Positions 18,159 to 26,881 of a DNA stretch of 30,249 nt are shown here, piece after piece. Origin of the DNA: a virus. The stretch covers positions 1 to 30,249 of IMG/VR virus record IMGVR_UViG_3300049491_000938, one strand, 5' to 3'. The notes beneath the pieces were generated by a model that saw only the letters and a list, made by a program, of their open reading frames with translations, did not search any database and was not told the DNA's origin. The translations under genes were made by a program, and so were the position numbers. How positions within the stretch are numbered: position 1 is the stretch's first letter; each line of letters starts with the position of its first letter.

Positions 18159-18171
18159 ATGTATGTCTTGG

Positions 18172-18417
18172 TTAGAGTCGAGTGACGAAGAGCTTGATGT
18201 CGCTGACGCGAGTTTCGGGGTCAACCTCCATGTGTCTGACCTCCTCTACTTTTGCGATCAGCTCATTTTCTGGATCAAGCCACAGCTCGATGACATCGCC
18301 CCGTCTCGGCAGCACCGTGAACTCGTGAGTGCCCCATTCCGTGTCGCCATCGAACTCCACAATGAAGCAGGCGATCGGTGGCGTGGGTAGCTCCATGAGT
18401 TGAGGTTCTGGGATCAT
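18172..18417 (-). CDS. small acidic beta-rich protein of unknown function
   Basis: 81 residues, ATG at 18417, two bases after the stop of the upstream gene. Pattern of strands with many Glu/Asp/Val (FTVLPRRGDVIELWLDP), resembling a small barrel or beta-sandwich; no signal peptide and no recognised family. It is the second gene of the unit that starts at the motif 18783-18793 and runs on into the tRNA cluster. Confidence 0.6.
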   Translation of the reverse strand: MIPEPQLMELPTPPIACFIVEFDGDTEWGTHEFTVLPRRGDVIELWLDPENELIAKVEEVRHMEVDPETRVSDIKLFVTRL

Positions 18418-18419
18418 TA

Positions 18420-18746
18420 CTAGCCGCCGGTCTTGTAGAAGATGTCTTTCAGGCTCGGATACAGCGTCAGATCACGGGCCCTGCGGGCTTCCTCCGAGAT
18501 CCCCTGAACGGGACCACGCAGTTCTCGGAGGAAGCCCGCGCTGTCTGCCTCAGACTCATCGAGTCGCATCCTGAGGTCAGCCAGCTCCCGTTCCCGGTGA
18601 ACGATGTCGAGTCGCAGTGCCGCAGACTGACGCTGCTTGGCAAGATACTGCTCCTCCAGGGTGGCCTTCTCCACCGTTCCGTTTGCCGGGACCTCTGCAT
18701 CCTTGGCCCACTCTTCTTCGCGGGCAATTTCGCTTGGGCTTGGCAT
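18420..18746 (-). CDS. small coiled-coil protein of unknown function
   Basis: 108 residues, ATG at 18746. Residues 24-75 form a charged coiled coil (EEQYLAKQRQSAALRLDIVH); the C-terminus ends LKDIFYKTGG. No strong ribosome site lies immediately upstream, although AAGGAGG occurs 31 bases before the ATG right after the promoter-like motif. It is the first gene of the unit leading into the tRNA cluster. Function unknown. Confidence 0.55.
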   Translation of the reverse strand: MPSPSEIAREEEWAKDAEVPANGTVEKATLEEQYLAKQRQSAALRLDIVHRERELADLRMRLDESEADSAGFLRELRGPVQGISEEARRARDLTLYPSLKDIFYKTGG

Positions 18747-18782
18747 GTTGTGGTTGGTCCTCTTCGTCCTGTTCTACCTCCT

Positions 18783-18793
18783 TATAGCGAATC
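18783..18793 (-). promoter_or_regulatory. promoter-like motif GATTCGCTATA for the main tRNA cluster
   Basis: Exact copy on the minus strand between the late-region terminator and the 108-residue gene. It is the most upstream copy in the window and would drive two small genes and 21 tRNAs. Confidence 0.65.
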
Positions 18794-18803
18794 TGACTAC
18801 TGA

Positions 18804-18840
18804 AAAAGAAAAGGCCCCGATCGCTTTCGCGGTCGGGGCC
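18804..18840 (-). terminator. intrinsic terminator after the tail tube gene
   Basis: Minus strand: GGCCCCGA-loop-TCGGGGCC (18813-18840) followed by TTTTCTTTTT. It closes the leftward late transcript just before the accessory island promoter. Confidence 0.92.
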
Positions 18841-18861
18841 CTAGATCAACTTCTGGTACTG

Positions 18862-19332
18862 CTAGGGGAGGTCCGCCGCGTCGGCTGCCTCATTGTTCTG
18901 GGTGCTTTCGTCGTCCATCAGGAGGCCAAGGTACGTGTTGCGGCTCTCCTGAAGGGCCTTCGCGCTCACACCCGAGGAGGTGCCTGTGGGTAGGCAACCT
19001 CGAATGGTGGCGACGGCCTTGCCGGTTTGGCGATCATGGACGGTGAGAAGCAGGTACTCCTGGAAGAGCAAGTCCTTGAGGTTGGTGAGTCTCCCCTCCA
19101 CGAACGGGCCGTGGTCGACGATTCGCCAGCCCTGGGCGTTGATGACGACGGGCTCGACGCCGGTCGTCGTCAACTCGGCCGCAGAGTACCGGCCGAGAAT
19201 GAACGACGGCTGCACGTCGTAGTCGACGCGGTAGTCGAAGCTGTTCCAGATCCCGACAACCTTCGCCTGGCCAGTGGCCGGATCGAAGATAGAGACCTTG
19301 GCGCGGGCGCCGTGCATAACCTTAGGTGGCAT
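18862..19332 (-). CDS. tail-tube-like protein
   Basis: 156 residues, ATG at 19332 with GAGGAAAC before it. Beta-rich with KVSIFDPATGQAKVVGIWNSFDYRVDYDVQPSFILGRY near the start, a pattern of strands and a long loop seen in contractile-tail tube proteins. It follows the sheath gene, the usual order in myoviruses, and is the last gene before a terminator. A TAATCTTC element lies about 16 bases upstream of the start. Identification relies on size, strand pattern and order. Confidence 0.65.
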   Translation of the reverse strand: MPPKVMHGARAKVSIFDPATGQAKVVGIWNSFDYRVDYDVQPSFILGRYSAAELTTTGVEPVVINAQGWRIVDHGPFVEGRLTNLKDLLFQEYLLLTVHDRQTGKAVATIRGCLPTGTSSGVSAKALQESRNTYLGLLMDDESTQNNEAADAADLP

Positions 19333-19380
19333 GTTTCCTCTACGTGTTGAAGATTAAGTCTTGGAGTGCGGATCCTCGGC

Positions 19381-21888
19381 TTACGCCGCGACCTGCGTAA
19401 CCTGCGAGACGAGGAAGTCGATCGGGATGAAGTAGATCGCGCCCGCCAGCTTGACCTCGACACGCACGACCATGGTCGTGCCCGAGATCTTAATCTGAGC
19501 GTTCTTGAATCCCTTCGGGGCGTCGTCACTGACCGCGATCAGCTTCAGGCGAAGGAAGTCCGCCATGATGCCTTCGAGGGCAGAGAGAGCCAGCGCCGCC
19601 GACACATCCGCGACCGACTGACCGACAAACGCCTTCTCCATGCGCTGGGCGCAGGTGAGGGCGATGATGTCGGCGACGTACACGGCCTGGATCGAGTTGT
19701 AGACGAAGTTGTTGTCCTTCGAGTACGTGGTCTGGTCGCTGACCCAGATGAAGCCGCCATCGTCCGACTTCTTGGAGACGAGGAGGCCGGCGAGGAGTGC
19801 GTCCTCGACGTTCGAGTCGGAGCTGTCCTTGAAGTCAGCAGCCGCCTGGAGCACACCCGAGCAGTTGATGCCCTTGTGGACGATGGCGCGGTAGAAGCCC
19901 GCAGCCTGCATACCGGCAGCGAGAGCGGCCGACATCCAGGGCTGGAACTGCACGATGCCATCGGCGCCCGTTGCCTTCACGTCCTGGAACGCGAGCGAGC
20001 AACGGAAGCTGGCGAGGTTCGCTGCCGCGTTCTCGGCAGCGCTGAAGCTGCCGCGATTGGCGAGGAAGGCCTGACGGTTCTTGCGACGCTTGAGCGTCGA
20101 CATCTTGAGGCAGTGCGACTTGGCGTAGGCCTGGACGTTGGCGATCGTGTACGTCGACCCCGACTCCGTGAGGCCATCGGCGAGATCTGCGCTGGCGTCA
20201 CGGCTGAACAGAGGAACGAGGAAGTTGCCCTTCACGTTCTCCAGGGCGTCGATGGCGCTGTTGTAGATCGCGTCCGAGGTGGAGCCCTTGGCTCCACCAG
20301 CCATGTAGGTCGTGCTCGGCATCAGGTCAGGGATGCCGGCCAGTGCCGTTGCCGGCGGGTAGTTGAGCTGGACCAGCGCCGAGTTGCCGCTGATGAGGTC
20401 GAAGAACGAGGTCGCGTCGACCTTGAGGCGCATGGCCTGGTTACCCCAGGTGCTGGCCGCGCCGAAGGTTCCTTCGTCGAGACGAAGGGGCGAGACCTGG
20501 CCGAGCGTGGTCGTTCCCACAGCCGCCGTGTAGTCAGGCTGCGAGTTGATGAAGGTCGCGAGGTCGGAGAGGGTCGGGAACTGCTTCAGGTTGATGCTGA
20601 GGCTGGCTCCGGCGCCGCCAACGACGGTGATGACGAGGGTGGTGGCACCGACCACCGCCGATGCCGTGGTGCCCTTGTAGCCGATCTTGAGAGCGATCTT
20701 GCCGCCCGCGCTGAGCTGTTCCTGGATGTTGTCGACCTGGCGGTTGACGTTCAGGCTGACAGCATACTCGGCCGCGCTCACGAGCTGAGCCGCGAGCGAG
20801 GACTTCGAGACCCAGGCGACTGCGTTGGCGGTGCCGAGGACGTAGGCGCAGCGGCTGAAGAGATCGACGCCAGTGGTCAGCTCGTTGATCTCCAGCGTCT
20901 TGCCGAGACCATCGACCACAACCGACCCTTCGAGGGTGATCGTGACCGGGGACCAGGACGAGACATCGGAGGTTGCGGCAACCGCAACCGAGGACACGGC
21001 CACGGGCGCCGTGATGGTGCCGGCAACGGCGCCGGGCTTGCCGGCATCGCTGAGCTTGGTCGCACTGACGCTGTTCGAGGACGCGGCCGTGACAACGTAA
21101 GCGCCGACGTTCTGGTCGCCAGCACCACCGTCGATGACGGAGGCGAGGGGGATGATGAAGGTGTCACCCGCAACAGGCGTGACGGTCCACGTGCCCGAGT
21201 ACGAGATGACGACGTTGTTGCCGGTTGCGGCCAGGGCAAGGTTACCCGAGACCGCGCCAAGGATGCCACGGTTTGCACCACCGCTGGCAGCGATGCTGGC
21301 GAGGCCATCGACCGCAGCCTGGAAGGCAGCGGGCGACTCGTTGGCGGTGAGGGCGAGAGCGATCTCGGCTCCACCGTTGGCACGGAAGCTCATGTTGAGC
21401 CCGGACACTGGCGGGATGTAGGTAAAGGCGCCGGTCGTCGGCTTCACTTCTGCCTGCTTCGAGGAGACTGTGAAGTAGGAGAGGTTGCCGAGTGCGCCAA
21501 AGCCCTTGTCGTAGAGCGTGGCGTAGGTTCCGCCACCGATCTTCGACAGCGCCGCGCTGGCCTTGGTGGAGACGTTGGTCTTCACCAGGATGAAGCGGTT
21601 GGGCGCTCCCTGGATGTCGGGGTCGTTCGCGGGAGCCGAAGCCACCTTGAACGCATCGACGAGAGGGCCGCTCTTGTACTTCGCGACTACGTCCGCAGCC
21701 TGGTCAGGCCCGTACGCATTCTCGGCGAGATCTGCCTCTTGGGTAAAGTCGGGGCCGCCATCGGCCTCCCCAACAAGGAAGAGAACGCCAGTGGTCGAGA
21801 GACCGGACGCCCCGTTCTGCACCTTGATCGACGGGTACGCACCTGGGATGATGAGGGTGCCTGCGTCGGTGACGTACGACTGTGCCAT
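19381..21888 (-). CDS. tail sheath protein
   Basis: 835 residues, ATG at 21888 with AGGAGACAC before it. The N-terminus AQSYVTDAGTLIIPGAYPSI and the early GVLFLVGEADGGP (about 34-46) are typical of sheath proteins, which begin with a tube-proximal extension and a Gly-rich core. A large inserted beta region occupies about 170-450 (Thr/Val/Ala/Ser-rich), and the end, AGAIYFIPIDFLVSQVTQV, is the usual C-terminal strand region following a helix with Arg/Glu. It is longer than the classical 400-700 residues because of the insertion. Sheath subunits contract around the tube to drive DNA injection. A TAATCTTC element lies 21 bases upstream. Confidence 0.8.
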   Translation of the reverse strand: MAQSYVTDAGTLIIPGAYPSIKVQNGASGLSTTGVLFLVGEADGGPDFTQEADLAENAYGPDQAADVVAKYKSGPLVDAFKVASAPANDPDIQGAPNRFILVKTNVSTKASAALSKIGGGTYATLYDKGFGALGNLSYFTVSSKQAEVKPTTGAFTYIPPVSGLNMSFRANGGAEIALALTANESPAAFQAAVDGLASIAASGGANRGILGAVSGNLALAATGNNVVISYSGTWTVTPVAGDTFIIPLASVIDGGAGDQNVGAYVVTAASSNSVSATKLSDAGKPGAVAGTITAPVAVSSVAVAATSDVSSWSPVTITLEGSVVVDGLGKTLEINELTTGVDLFSRCAYVLGTANAVAWVSKSSLAAQLVSAAEYAVSLNVNRQVDNIQEQLSAGGKIALKIGYKGTTASAVVGATTLVITVVGGAGASLSINLKQFPTLSDLATFINSQPDYTAAVGTTTLGQVSPLRLDEGTFGAASTWGNQAMRLKVDATSFFDLISGNSALVQLNYPPATALAGIPDLMPSTTYMAGGAKGSTSDAIYNSAIDALENVKGNFLVPLFSRDASADLADGLTESGSTYTIANVQAYAKSHCLKMSTLKRRKNRQAFLANRGSFSAAENAAANLASFRCSLAFQDVKATGADGIVQFQPWMSAALAAGMQAAGFYRAIVHKGINCSGVLQAAADFKDSSDSNVEDALLAGLLVSKKSDDGGFIWVSDQTTYSKDNNFVYNSIQAVYVADIIALTCAQRMEKAFVGQSVADVSAALALSALEGIMADFLRLKLIAVSDDAPKGFKNAQIKISGTTMVVRVEVKLAGAIYFIPIDFLVSQVTQVAA

Positions 21889-21939
21889 TTCTCGTGTCTC
21901 CTGAACTTGAAGATTAGGTCTGAGGGTTGATCCCCGACG

Positions 21940-24741
21940 CTACTTCTTTGCCTTGCTTGCGAGTGAAGCCTTGATGCGGGATGCTTGGTCCTTGGGATCT
22001 TGACCCTGAGGCACAAGCGGCTTGAGAGCGGGCTCGGCGGCAGGCTTCTTACTGACGACCGTCTTCTCGGCGCCAAACTCGTTCTTGCCCATCGCCGGCT
22101 TGGCTCCACCGAAGAGGTGGGCACCGGGCAGGCTGACAGCACGAGCTGCTGCTGGAGGTGGGCTGAGGACGGTTGCAGGCGATGCCGGCATCTTCGACGC
22201 CACGCGCTCGGCCATGGTCTTGACGCCCTGAGCCGGCTGCGGACTCGCGCCCATGACGGGGGCGTGACCAAGAATCGTGCCAGGGGTCATGGGCAGGCTC
22301 TGGCCCACCATGCCGCCGGGCTGAGACGCCGCGACCTTGTCCATGAGCTTGCCGGCGCTGGCCGAGGCCGCGTTGACGCCTGCCACCTGCGAAGGCGGCA
22401 ACGCGCCAACCTTGCGCTGGGTGGCGAAGTCGTTGCCGTTGAGGGGAGCAGCGCCCGGATGCGGGGCCGCCTTCTTGATCTCGGACTTCATCTGGGGGCT
22501 GCCAGCGCCCAGGGCTGGAGTCTTGGGGGCTGCTGCGGCTGCCGGCTTTGGCATGCCACCAGCCTTAGGCTGGGCTGCTGCACCCATGCCCGGGAGCTTC
22601 ATTGGCTTCATGCCAGGGTGCGGGGGCGGGATTGCTGCGCCAGCAAGCTTGGGGGCCCCACCAGCAGCAGGGGCGCCGCCTGGTGGCTTGGGGGCCGCAG
22701 GTGCAGCGCCGGGGGCCATACCAGCCTTGGCCATGACCTTGGGCATGACGCCTGGACGAGGCGAGGCCCCGAGCTTAACGTCGACCTTGCCACCGGCAGG
22801 AGCTGCGCCAGGGAGCTTGGGGCGGGGAGGCATTGGGCTGGGAGCGCCACCGCCAGCGGGAGCGGCGAGGTGAGTCGCAGCCTTCTTCATCTTCTTCGGA
22901 TCGTGGTCGTCACCGCCCAGATCCCTTGGCTTCTTGTCGTCGGGGAGGACACCAACCTTCTTGCCGGGAGCCTCGGGAGCGGATCCAGCGGGCATCTCGC
23001 CCTTGGCGTAGGACTCAGCCTTGGAGCAGTCGCAGCCCTTCTCGCCACAGGCCTTGCACATCTCGGCCATGGCCATGGACTCGCCGCCTTCGACAGCGCC
23101 CTTCTTCAGTGGCTTCGAGAGTTCGGCCTTGCGAAGATCGAGGCACTTCTGCTCCCACTCCTCGACAGTGCCCTTGAGCCCCTTGTGAAGCTCATGCAGC
23201 GCCTCGGGGATGGAGAGTTGCTGCGTCTTCTTTTCGTCGGCCACGTGATTGCTCCCGGTAGTTTCTGACTTCTTGATCAAGTCGTGCATTCCCGTGAGAC
23301 CAAGATTGCGTGCGGCTTCGCGGACGAGGCCCAGGCTGGTTTCTAGGGGTACTGCATGTGAGTGAGGTGTGAAGCCTTCTTGCGAGGGCTCCGTGAACTT
23401 GCCCGTCACGGCTCGATGAGCGGCATCGTGCATGACGGTGTTATATTCCTTGTTGAAGACTTCGTCGGGGACGTTGATGCCGAGGCTGCGGTTCAACTCG
23501 CGCTGCTTATGGGCAGCGAGATGTTCCCAGTGAACAGCACGCAGGGCTTCACGCAGGGTGCGATGGGGCCCGAGCTTGCCAATGCGTCGACCCTCGCCAT
23601 AGATCTGATTCAGCTCGGGATAGACGAGGGCGTGCGCCAGCTCATGCGTCTTCCGCCACGAGTCCGTATACGAGGGATCCTCGAAGCCAGCACTGGCATC
23701 GGTGGGATCGTAGATCATGAGATGCTTGCTGTTGTAGTTGCGGTTGGCGAGATCGGGCTTGCCAAACTTGCCGCCGGCATAGTAGGGCTGGTAGCCGTGG
23801 TCTTGGACGAGCTTGTTGACGGCGTTGTTCTTGCTGTTGTAGTCGTAGTGGGTGAGGTTGCTGCCGCTGCCAGCCTTTGCTGCCTCGTCGATGTGGCCGA
23901 AGGGGAGCGCAAACTTGTGGTAGGTGGCGACGCCTTTGCCCGCAGCCTGATCGTTTTGGGCGCGCTTGCTCTCGTCACCACCCTGAAGGTGTGCGGGTAG
24001 AGCGCCGTCAGCATGTGGATGCTTGGGCTCGTCCTTGCGGAGCTTGGTCGAGATGAGGACGCCACCACTGCCGTGGTGGGGGAAGTGGTGGCTGCCGTGA
24101 CCGTCGTGCCAGTCGTAGGCGTGCGGGTGCGCTGCTGCTCGTGTCGGCGCCAGCGTCTTCTTCAGAGCCTGATAGAGACCGTGAAGGGCCTCGTGCTTGC
24201 CGTAGAAGGGGCCAGCGCCGTGCATGGGCGCTGGCTGTGGTGGGGCCGGCTGCTTCTGGACGGGGTGGAGCTGATCGAAGTCAAAGTGTAGTCTGACATG
24301 ACCTGCGCCTGGCAGCTTGGTGTAGTAGTCCTCGGGCGCCTCGTGACCTTCCGGCCACTGGTCGACGCTGGGAAGACCGGGGTGGGCGTGGCCTTCGTTC
24401 GGTCCATTGGTGTAGATGAACTCGCGCTTGCCGCCTTCGTTGTGGATCACCGACTCCTGGCCAAACTTCTTGCCCAAGCTGATTAGGTGTTCCTTCGGGA
24501 GGCCGTGGATGATGACAGAGCGCTCGGGCACGCCCGCGTAGCGGCCTTGAGTCTCCTCGAAGGGCACGCCCATGGTCTGAAGGTCGTGCTTGAGGGCTTC
24601 GTGGCCGCCGCTCACGCCAGGGAACGCTGGGTTCTCGCCGCTCATGAGCCCAATGGGCTCGGCGAACGAGAACAGCGGATGCTCGGATCCGCTCTTGGCG
24701 AGCTTGGTCACGCCCAAAAGATTGCCTCTATTCCGAGTCAT
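21940..24741 (-). CDS. large multidomain virion-associated protein with DUF3293-like and HExxH parts
   Basis: 933 residues. Residues 46-112 (HEALKHDLQTMGVPFEETQG, then SVIIHGLP and FGQESVIH) resemble DUF3293. Residues 364-374 read KTHELAHALVY, a zinc-metallopeptidase motif HELAH with possible Glu398 as third ligand. A Cys cluster CKACGEKGCDC lies near 565. From about 590 to 900 the chain is Pro/Ala/Gly/Met-rich low complexity. Such mixtures occur in polyvalent proteins injected with phage DNA; that is inference. The ATG at 24741 overlaps the previous gene by 14 bases. An alternative GTG at 24711 lies right after GCAATCTTTTGG, the element seen before the tape-measure gene. Confidence 0.6.
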   Translation of the reverse strand: MTRNRGNLLGVTKLAKSGSEHPLFSFAEPIGLMSGENPAFPGVSGGHEALKHDLQTMGVPFEETQGRYAGVPERSVIIHGLPKEHLISLGKKFGQESVIHNEGGKREFIYTNGPNEGHAHPGLPSVDQWPEGHEAPEDYYTKLPGAGHVRLHFDFDQLHPVQKQPAPPQPAPMHGAGPFYGKHEALHGLYQALKKTLAPTRAAAHPHAYDWHDGHGSHHFPHHGSGGVLISTKLRKDEPKHPHADGALPAHLQGGDESKRAQNDQAAGKGVATYHKFALPFGHIDEAAKAGSGSNLTHYDYNSKNNAVNKLVQDHGYQPYYAGGKFGKPDLANRNYNSKHLMIYDPTDASAGFEDPSYTDSWRKTHELAHALVYPELNQIYGEGRRIGKLGPHRTLREALRAVHWEHLAAHKQRELNRSLGINVPDEVFNKEYNTVMHDAAHRAVTGKFTEPSQEGFTPHSHAVPLETSLGLVREAARNLGLTGMHDLIKKSETTGSNHVADEKKTQQLSIPEALHELHKGLKGTVEEWEQKCLDLRKAELSKPLKKGAVEGGESMAMAEMCKACGEKGCDCSKAESYAKGEMPAGSAPEAPGKKVGVLPDDKKPRDLGGDDHDPKKMKKAATHLAAPAGGGAPSPMPPRPKLPGAAPAGGKVDVKLGASPRPGVMPKVMAKAGMAPGAAPAAPKPPGGAPAAGGAPKLAGAAIPPPHPGMKPMKLPGMGAAAQPKAGGMPKPAAAAAPKTPALGAGSPQMKSEIKKAAPHPGAAPLNGNDFATQRKVGALPPSQVAGVNAASASAGKLMDKVAASQPGGMVGQSLPMTPGTILGHAPVMGASPQPAQGVKTMAERVASKMPASPATVLSPPPAAARAVSLPGAHLFGGAKPAMGKNEFGAEKTVVSKKPAAEPALKPLVPQGQDPKDQASRIKASLASKAKK

Positions 24742-25873
24742 CCGAGATCTTGATGGTCACCGCCAAGGCGTCCTGGTCGGCAATGGCCTCGAAGGGGTCT
24801 GTCTCGACGACCGGTGACACGGGGCCAGCACCAACGCTGGGACTTGGGTTGGCGATGGTGGAGGTGATCTTGGGCTTGACCGTCTTCGGCCAGGCCTGAC
24901 GCACGCTGCCGCTGATCTGGCAGTAACGACTGAAGACGAACTCGGGGATGGTCTGATCATCGCGCCTGAAGTCGGAGCTGGTGAGCAGCGTGCGCTCGAA
25001 GCCACGAGCCTCAAGCAGGGCCTGCTTGTAGCGGAGGAGGACGAAGACGAGGATACTGTGGAGGTAGGTGAGGTGAACGGGCTCGCTGTCGACGTGGGCG
25101 CCGATGGCGTAGGTCTCACGGTATAGCGACGACTCCAACTCGGTGACGTAGGCTGGACGAGCTGGCTTGATGACCATAGCCCCGAAGTCGGCAACGGTGC
25201 CAGACTTGATCACGACCACGGACTGTTCCAGGACTTCGAGAATTGGGTACTGCTTCCCGACCTTGTCGACGATGATCATGCCCGGGGCCAGGACGAGGGT
25301 GCTGAGGCCCTTGGGGTCGATGTTGAGGATGCCGGTGCCGGCGTTGTACGCCAACGGCTGCAAGGGGCCGGCGAGGGTGGGCCACTGGCTGTCGTTGGAC
25401 TCGAAGGGCTTGTAGTGGGTGTCGGAAAGCGTGCCCTCTTGCTCGACTTCGTTGGAGCTGGTGAGGGCAATGCTGATGCAGGGAAACTTCACCTCATTCA
25501 TGGACACGTTCATGATGACGGTGATGTTGGTGTTCTGGAACCACTTCTTGGCCTGAGCAATCTCCTGCTCGCCGTACGTCTTCATCGTCAGCGTGTCGCG
25601 GGCGAGGCTGGCGAAGACGTAGTCGAGGAGCCAGGGGTTCGCACGCAAGTCGGCGATGGCGGCAATGACTGCCGACCTGATGATGATGTCCGACTGGTGA
25701 ATGCCCAGCGCTTCTGTTGTGAGTTCGGGTGGCAAGGGTAGCTCCAGGGCTTGAATGAGAAGATTCTGTGCCTCTGGCGGCGACAGAGGGATCTGGCTGA
25801 CTTGCTGCTGCATCAGAAGCTGGAAGCGGCTGATGCTGATGTAGCCACGTGTTACGAGGGCGACGGCATCCAT
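24728..25873 (-). CDS. virion structural protein, function unknown
   Basis: 381 residues from the ATG at 25873, two bases after the upstream stop. A helical N-terminal third (LLMQQQVSQIPLSPPEAQNL) leads to a beta-rich middle with KGLSTLVLAPGMIIVDKVGK and a helical ESSLYRETYAIGAHVDSEPV region; the tail is Pro/Ser-rich and acidic. It is between neck- or adaptor-type small genes and the large polyvalent protein. A neck, portal-proximal or baseplate role is possible; not recognised. Confidence 0.55.
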   Translation of the reverse strand: MDAVALVTRGYISISRFQLLMQQQVSQIPLSPPEAQNLLIQALELPLPPELTTEALGIHQSDIIIRSAVIAAIADLRANPWLLDYVFASLARDTLTMKTYGEQEIAQAKKWFQNTNITVIMNVSMNEVKFPCISIALTSSNEVEQEGTLSDTHYKPFESNDSQWPTLAGPLQPLAYNAGTGILNIDPKGLSTLVLAPGMIIVDKVGKQYPILEVLEQSVVVIKSGTVADFGAMVIKPARPAYVTELESSLYRETYAIGAHVDSEPVHLTYLHSILVFVLLRYKQALLEARGFERTLLTSSDFRRDDQTIPEFVFSRYCQISGSVRQAWPKTVKPKITSTIANPSPSVGAGPVSPVVETDPFEAIADQDALAVTIKISDDSE

Positions 25874-25875
25874 GG

Positions 25876-26376
25876 CTAGCTGTCTCGGACCATGGTGTAG
25901 TTGCTGAGCTGGCCTCCGCTGTAGCTGGCGGTGACACTGTACTGGAACTGGAGCCCAGTGAGTGTGGCCGCCAACGCATTCGGCTTCGTGTCGTAGATGC
26001 GGACCCTGCAACTGGTGAGGTTGCCATTGACGTCGTAGATCTGGCTGTCGATGACAGCGTTGTCGTGCTGGAGACCGAGAAGACGGAGAATGTTGGTGCG
26101 GACGCTGTTGACGTCAATCTGATCGCCCTGGCGCTCGTAGCCGGCGTCAATGGTGTGGCCGGCGTCGAAGTAGAGTTGGGCCACCATGGTGTAGAAGCCC
26201 TCAACAGAAGGCGTCCACGACACGCTGTACAAGCCCTCGGCGACATGGGTACAATTCAGAGTAGCCAACGGCAAGCCCCCGGCCGTATAGACGCGGATCT
26301 GCGCATACAGGTCCGTCCGGCCGTCTGCGGCCAGCACCTGAAGTGGCACGGCCTGGTTGAGGGTTGCCTGGATCAT
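25876..26376 (-). CDS. beta-rich structural protein
   Basis: 166 residues, ATG at 26376. The first half has an Ig-like strand pattern, LYAQIRVYTAGGLPLATLNC then EGLYSVSWTPSVEGFYTMVA, like the beta-sandwich of some baseplate and fibre-associated proteins; the second half contains another set of strands (DVNGNLTSCRVRIYD). A CAATCTTC element lies about 8 bases upstream of the start. Exact role unknown. Confidence 0.55.
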   Translation of the reverse strand: MIQATLNQAVPLQVLAADGRTDLYAQIRVYTAGGLPLATLNCTHVAEGLYSVSWTPSVEGFYTMVAQLYFDAGHTIDAGYERQGDQIDVNSVRTNILRLLGLQHDNAVIDSQIYDVNGNLTSCRVRIYDTKPNALAATLTGLQFQYSVTASYSGGQLSNYTMVRDS

Positions 26377-26398
26377 GCTCTATCGAAGATTGCCGGGC

Positions 26399-26869
26399 CT
26401 ATGCGGCCTGCAAGAAGTCGAGCAGATCCTGTGGCGTCGTATCCTCCGGGGTCAGTTTGTCGGCGCCGGGATAGTTGGCGGCGATGAGAGCTTTTGTCAC
26501 AGCCTCACTGCACATCAACTTGCGGGCGTCATTCCATGGGTTCTTCCACTTTCTCTTGAACCAACGGCCAATAACAACCTTGAGGCCGCCGATCAATGCC
26601 TTTGTGTCGTAGCCAGCGCCAAGCCACTGCGCGGCTGCCTTGACAGCTTCTTCACCACACTGCTTCAGCTCGATGTCGGCAATGATCTTGCCGCCGAAAT
26701 TGTGAAGTGGCAGCGTTCTATACCCACCGAAGTGAGCGTCCATGACCATGGTCTCGGCCAGGGTCTCATCGTAGAAGATGAAGAAGGTATGACTCGCCTT
26801 CGAGCGCGTCAGCTTCCTGATGAGCCTGGAAATAAAATGTTCTGAAGTTGAAAATCCTACTCGTACCAT
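26399..26869 (-). CDS. permuted papain-like (NlpC/P60 or YiiX type) hydrolase
   Basis: 156 residues, ATG at 26869. His27 in SKASHTFF precedes the probable nucleophile Cys120 in RKLMCSEAV; this His-before-Cys order with a MCSE motif is characteristic of circularly permuted NlpC/P60 enzymes such as YiiX/YaeF. Between them a helix AVKAAAQWLGAGYD is typical. Members cleave peptide or ester bonds, often in cell-wall peptides or lipids. In a virion gene cluster it may be a tail-borne enzyme that helps penetration. Catalytic assignment is inferred from the two motifs. Confidence 0.65.
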   Translation of the reverse strand: MVRVGFSTSEHFISRLIRKLTRSKASHTFFIFYDETLAETMVMDAHFGGYRTLPLHNFGGKIIADIELKQCGEEAVKAAAQWLGAGYDTKALIGGLKVVIGRWFKRKWKNPWNDARKLMCSEAVTKALIAANYPGADKLTPEDTTPQDLLDFLQAA

Positions 26870-26881
26870 TGGACCGACCCC

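Noticed and set aside
19366-21930. 854-codon open frame on the plus strand
   Set aside because: It is antisense to the sheath gene, with Arg/Val/Asp/Glu-rich shadow composition and no ribosome site; the minus frame has recognisable sheath features.
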